Assembly: GCF_022844465.1 (NCBI RefSeq)
Contig: NZ_JALHLP010000005.1
Coordinates: 186,001 to 250,000 of the forward strand
Reading direction: 5' to 3'
Length of the DNA stretch: 64,000 nucleotides
Source: Bradyrhizobium sp.
Lineage (GTDB): Bacteria > Pseudomonadota > Alphaproteobacteria > Rhizobiales > Xanthobacteraceae
Of the stretch, positions 62,969-64,000 are shown piece after piece. The translations under genes were made by a program, and so were the position numbers. Under the pieces are notes generated by a model. That model saw only the letters and a program-made list of their open reading frames with translations, ran no database searches and was not told the origin of the DNA. How positions within the stretch are numbered: position 1 is the stretch's first letter; each line of letters starts with the position of its first letter.

Positions 62969-63010
62969 GGAAGTCTGCCGCATGCCGCGATCGCGAGCCG
63001 CGGACGTTCG

Positions 63011-64000
63011 TTATCGTTCCGACGCCGCCCGCGACATTCCCAGCCGTCGGAACGACGTTGGCGAATCCGGCTCTGGCAGCTCCATCTGCCGCCACGCCGG
63101 CATCACCCGCGCGTCGAGCAATTCGAGAAAGGCCGGCGTCTGCGAATAGAACCGAGGTTCGATAATTTCGCCGCGATAGACCTCGTCGAATTGTGCCCTG
63201 GCGCGCATCGCATTGGCGCGGTCGCCGACATTGGCGTAGGCGACCACGGCGAACGCCAGATTGGCCCAGTGCCTGGGGTTGATCGCGATCGACCGCTCCA
63301 GCCAGATAATGGCGTCGTGGTACTGTCCCATCAAGGAATAGTTGAGGCCCAGCATCAGGCACCACACCCATCGCATCCGATCCCGCGGCGATTGCGCCAG
63401 CGCCCGCCGCAGCGGTTCGATTCCCAGTTCTGGTCGGCCGCTCGCGAACTGCAGATTCCCGTTCCAGGCGATGGCCTCGACCAGGTTCGGATCGAGCTCC
63501 AGCGCGATCTGGTTCTCGGCCAAGGCCGCCTCGATCCGGCACTGCATCTGGCGCAGCCGCGACATGACGAAGCGGGCATAGGCGTTGTGTCGATCCAGCG
63601 GCATCGCCTTCGCCATCAGCGCGTCCGCTTCGTCGATCAGCCGGGCATTGGCGTCGCTCGGCCAGCCGAATACCTGCTCGACCATGGTCACCGCGCGGCC
63701 CACCAGCGCCGCCTGTTCGTCGCCGTTGATCGACAGCGCCTTTTCAAACATGACGCGCACCTGCTGCAGCGCATCCAGCGTGTTGGCGCGGTAGTAGGCG
63801 GCGCGCGCCTGCATTACGAGGTCGGTCGCGTCGGGGTTTTCGGAACCCTCGGAATGTCGGGCCTCGGCTTCGATCAGCTGGAGGTTCAGCGCGATCGCCA
63901 GGCGGTTGACCACTTCGCGCCTGATGTTGCGGACCGCGGTCTTGTCGACCTCCATCGTGTCGGCCCACAACACCGTTCCCGCCAAGGCGTCCCACAGCTG
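63011..64000 (-). CDS. TPR protein, C-terminal part (runs off window)
   Basis: At least 330 residues in frame to the window edge ('LWDALAGTVLWADTMEVDKT' begins before the visible ATG at 63985, so the start lies beyond 64000). Repeated helix pairs ('AAYYRANTLDALQQVRVMFE', 'ALAENQIALELDPNLVEAIA', 'DAIIWLERSIAINPRHWANL') are tetratricopeptide repeats. The type is usually joined to an N-terminal winged-helix or adenylate-cyclase domain and a TolB-like part; the domain here is outside the window. The partner and function are unknown. Confidence 0.8.
   Translation of the reverse strand, partial: QLWDALAGTVLWADTMEVDKTAVRNIRREVVNRLAIALNLQLIEAEARHSEGSENPDATDLVMQARAAYYRANTLDALQQVRVMFEKALSINGDEQAALVGRAVTMVEQVFGWPSDANARLIDEADALMAKAMPLDRHNAYARFVMSRLRQMQCRIEAALAENQIALELDPNLVEAIAWNGNLQFASGRPELGIEPLRRALAQSPRDRMRWVWCLMLGLNYSLMGQYHDAIIWLERSIAINPRHWANLAFAVVAYANVGDRANAMRARAQFDEVYRGEIIEPRFYSQTPAFLELLDARVMPAWRQMELPEPDSPTSFRRLGMSRAASER

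Overview
The window is chromosomal DNA from a high-G+C alphaproteobacterium, most likely of the Bradyrhizobium/Rhodopseudomonas group (Nitrobacteraceae). This rests on protein styles familiar from that group (fused indolepyruvate oxidoreductase, DUF1194 and RT0821-type proteins, small 'NARLR' proteins, extensin-like and YkuD proteins) and on many intergenic palindromic repeats typical of these genomes. Almost all genes are complete; the first (threonylcarbamoyl-AMP synthase) and last (TPR protein) run off the ends.

Layout. 1-1.8 kb: start of tsaC/sua5, tRNA-Pro(CGG), four tandem ~139-bp repeats, a strongly folded non-coding element and the tail of a dead outer-membrane barrel gene. 1.8-12 kb is accessory: outer-membrane barrels, paralogous small secreted proteins, a tandem pair of LuxR-type regulators, a membrane/coiled-coil protein coupled to a 61-aa gene, and several very small genes. 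12-17 kb: transglutaminase-like protein, a divergent hemC paralogue, then a lower-G+C gene for a TIR-domain protein (probable NAD-cleaving defence effector) sitting between two copies of the hemC 3' end, one of them fused to the broken tail of a drug/metabolite transporter.

16-36 kb is metabolic: SDR and carboxymuconolactone-decarboxylase-like pair, indolepyruvate:ferredoxin oxidoreductase, aldo/keto reductase, thiolase, Tat-exported amidohydrolase, EamA transporter, PLP aminotransferase, KefB-type antiporter, RibB with a degenerate GTP-cyclohydrolase-like domain, glutaryl-CoA dehydrogenase, metallo-beta-lactamase-fold hydrolase, DUF1499 protein and an acyl-CoA synthetase. The mix suggests aromatic, amino-acid and acyl-CoA catabolism.

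36-52 kb: envelope and core genes: extensin-like peptidase, L,D-transpeptidase lipoprotein, CorA, SDR, pdxH, surface lipoprotein, DnaJ/CbpA-type chaperone, ECF sigma with anti-sigma, histidine phosphatase, aroC, a vapBC-type toxin-antitoxin pair, GMC oxidoreductase, class III cyclase, clpS and a VWA protein. 52-59 kb is a minus-strand isoprenoid/RNA-modification run: HDAC-like deacetylase, xseB, membrane alpha/beta hydrolase, dxs, tlyA and a TrmA/RlmD-type methyltransferase, with a terminator-like hairpin of plus polarity and no plus gene in front of it. 59-64 kb: 5'-nucleotidase, enoyl-CoA hydratase, ring-cleaving dioxygenase and TPR protein.

The most noteworthy system is the TIR gene and the rearranged hemC/transporter junctions around it. 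Secondary points are the folded element near 1.06-1.16 kb, the mosaic conservation of the two LuxR paralogues, the vapBC operator and a possible unannotated small RNA before the 56.43-kb hairpin.
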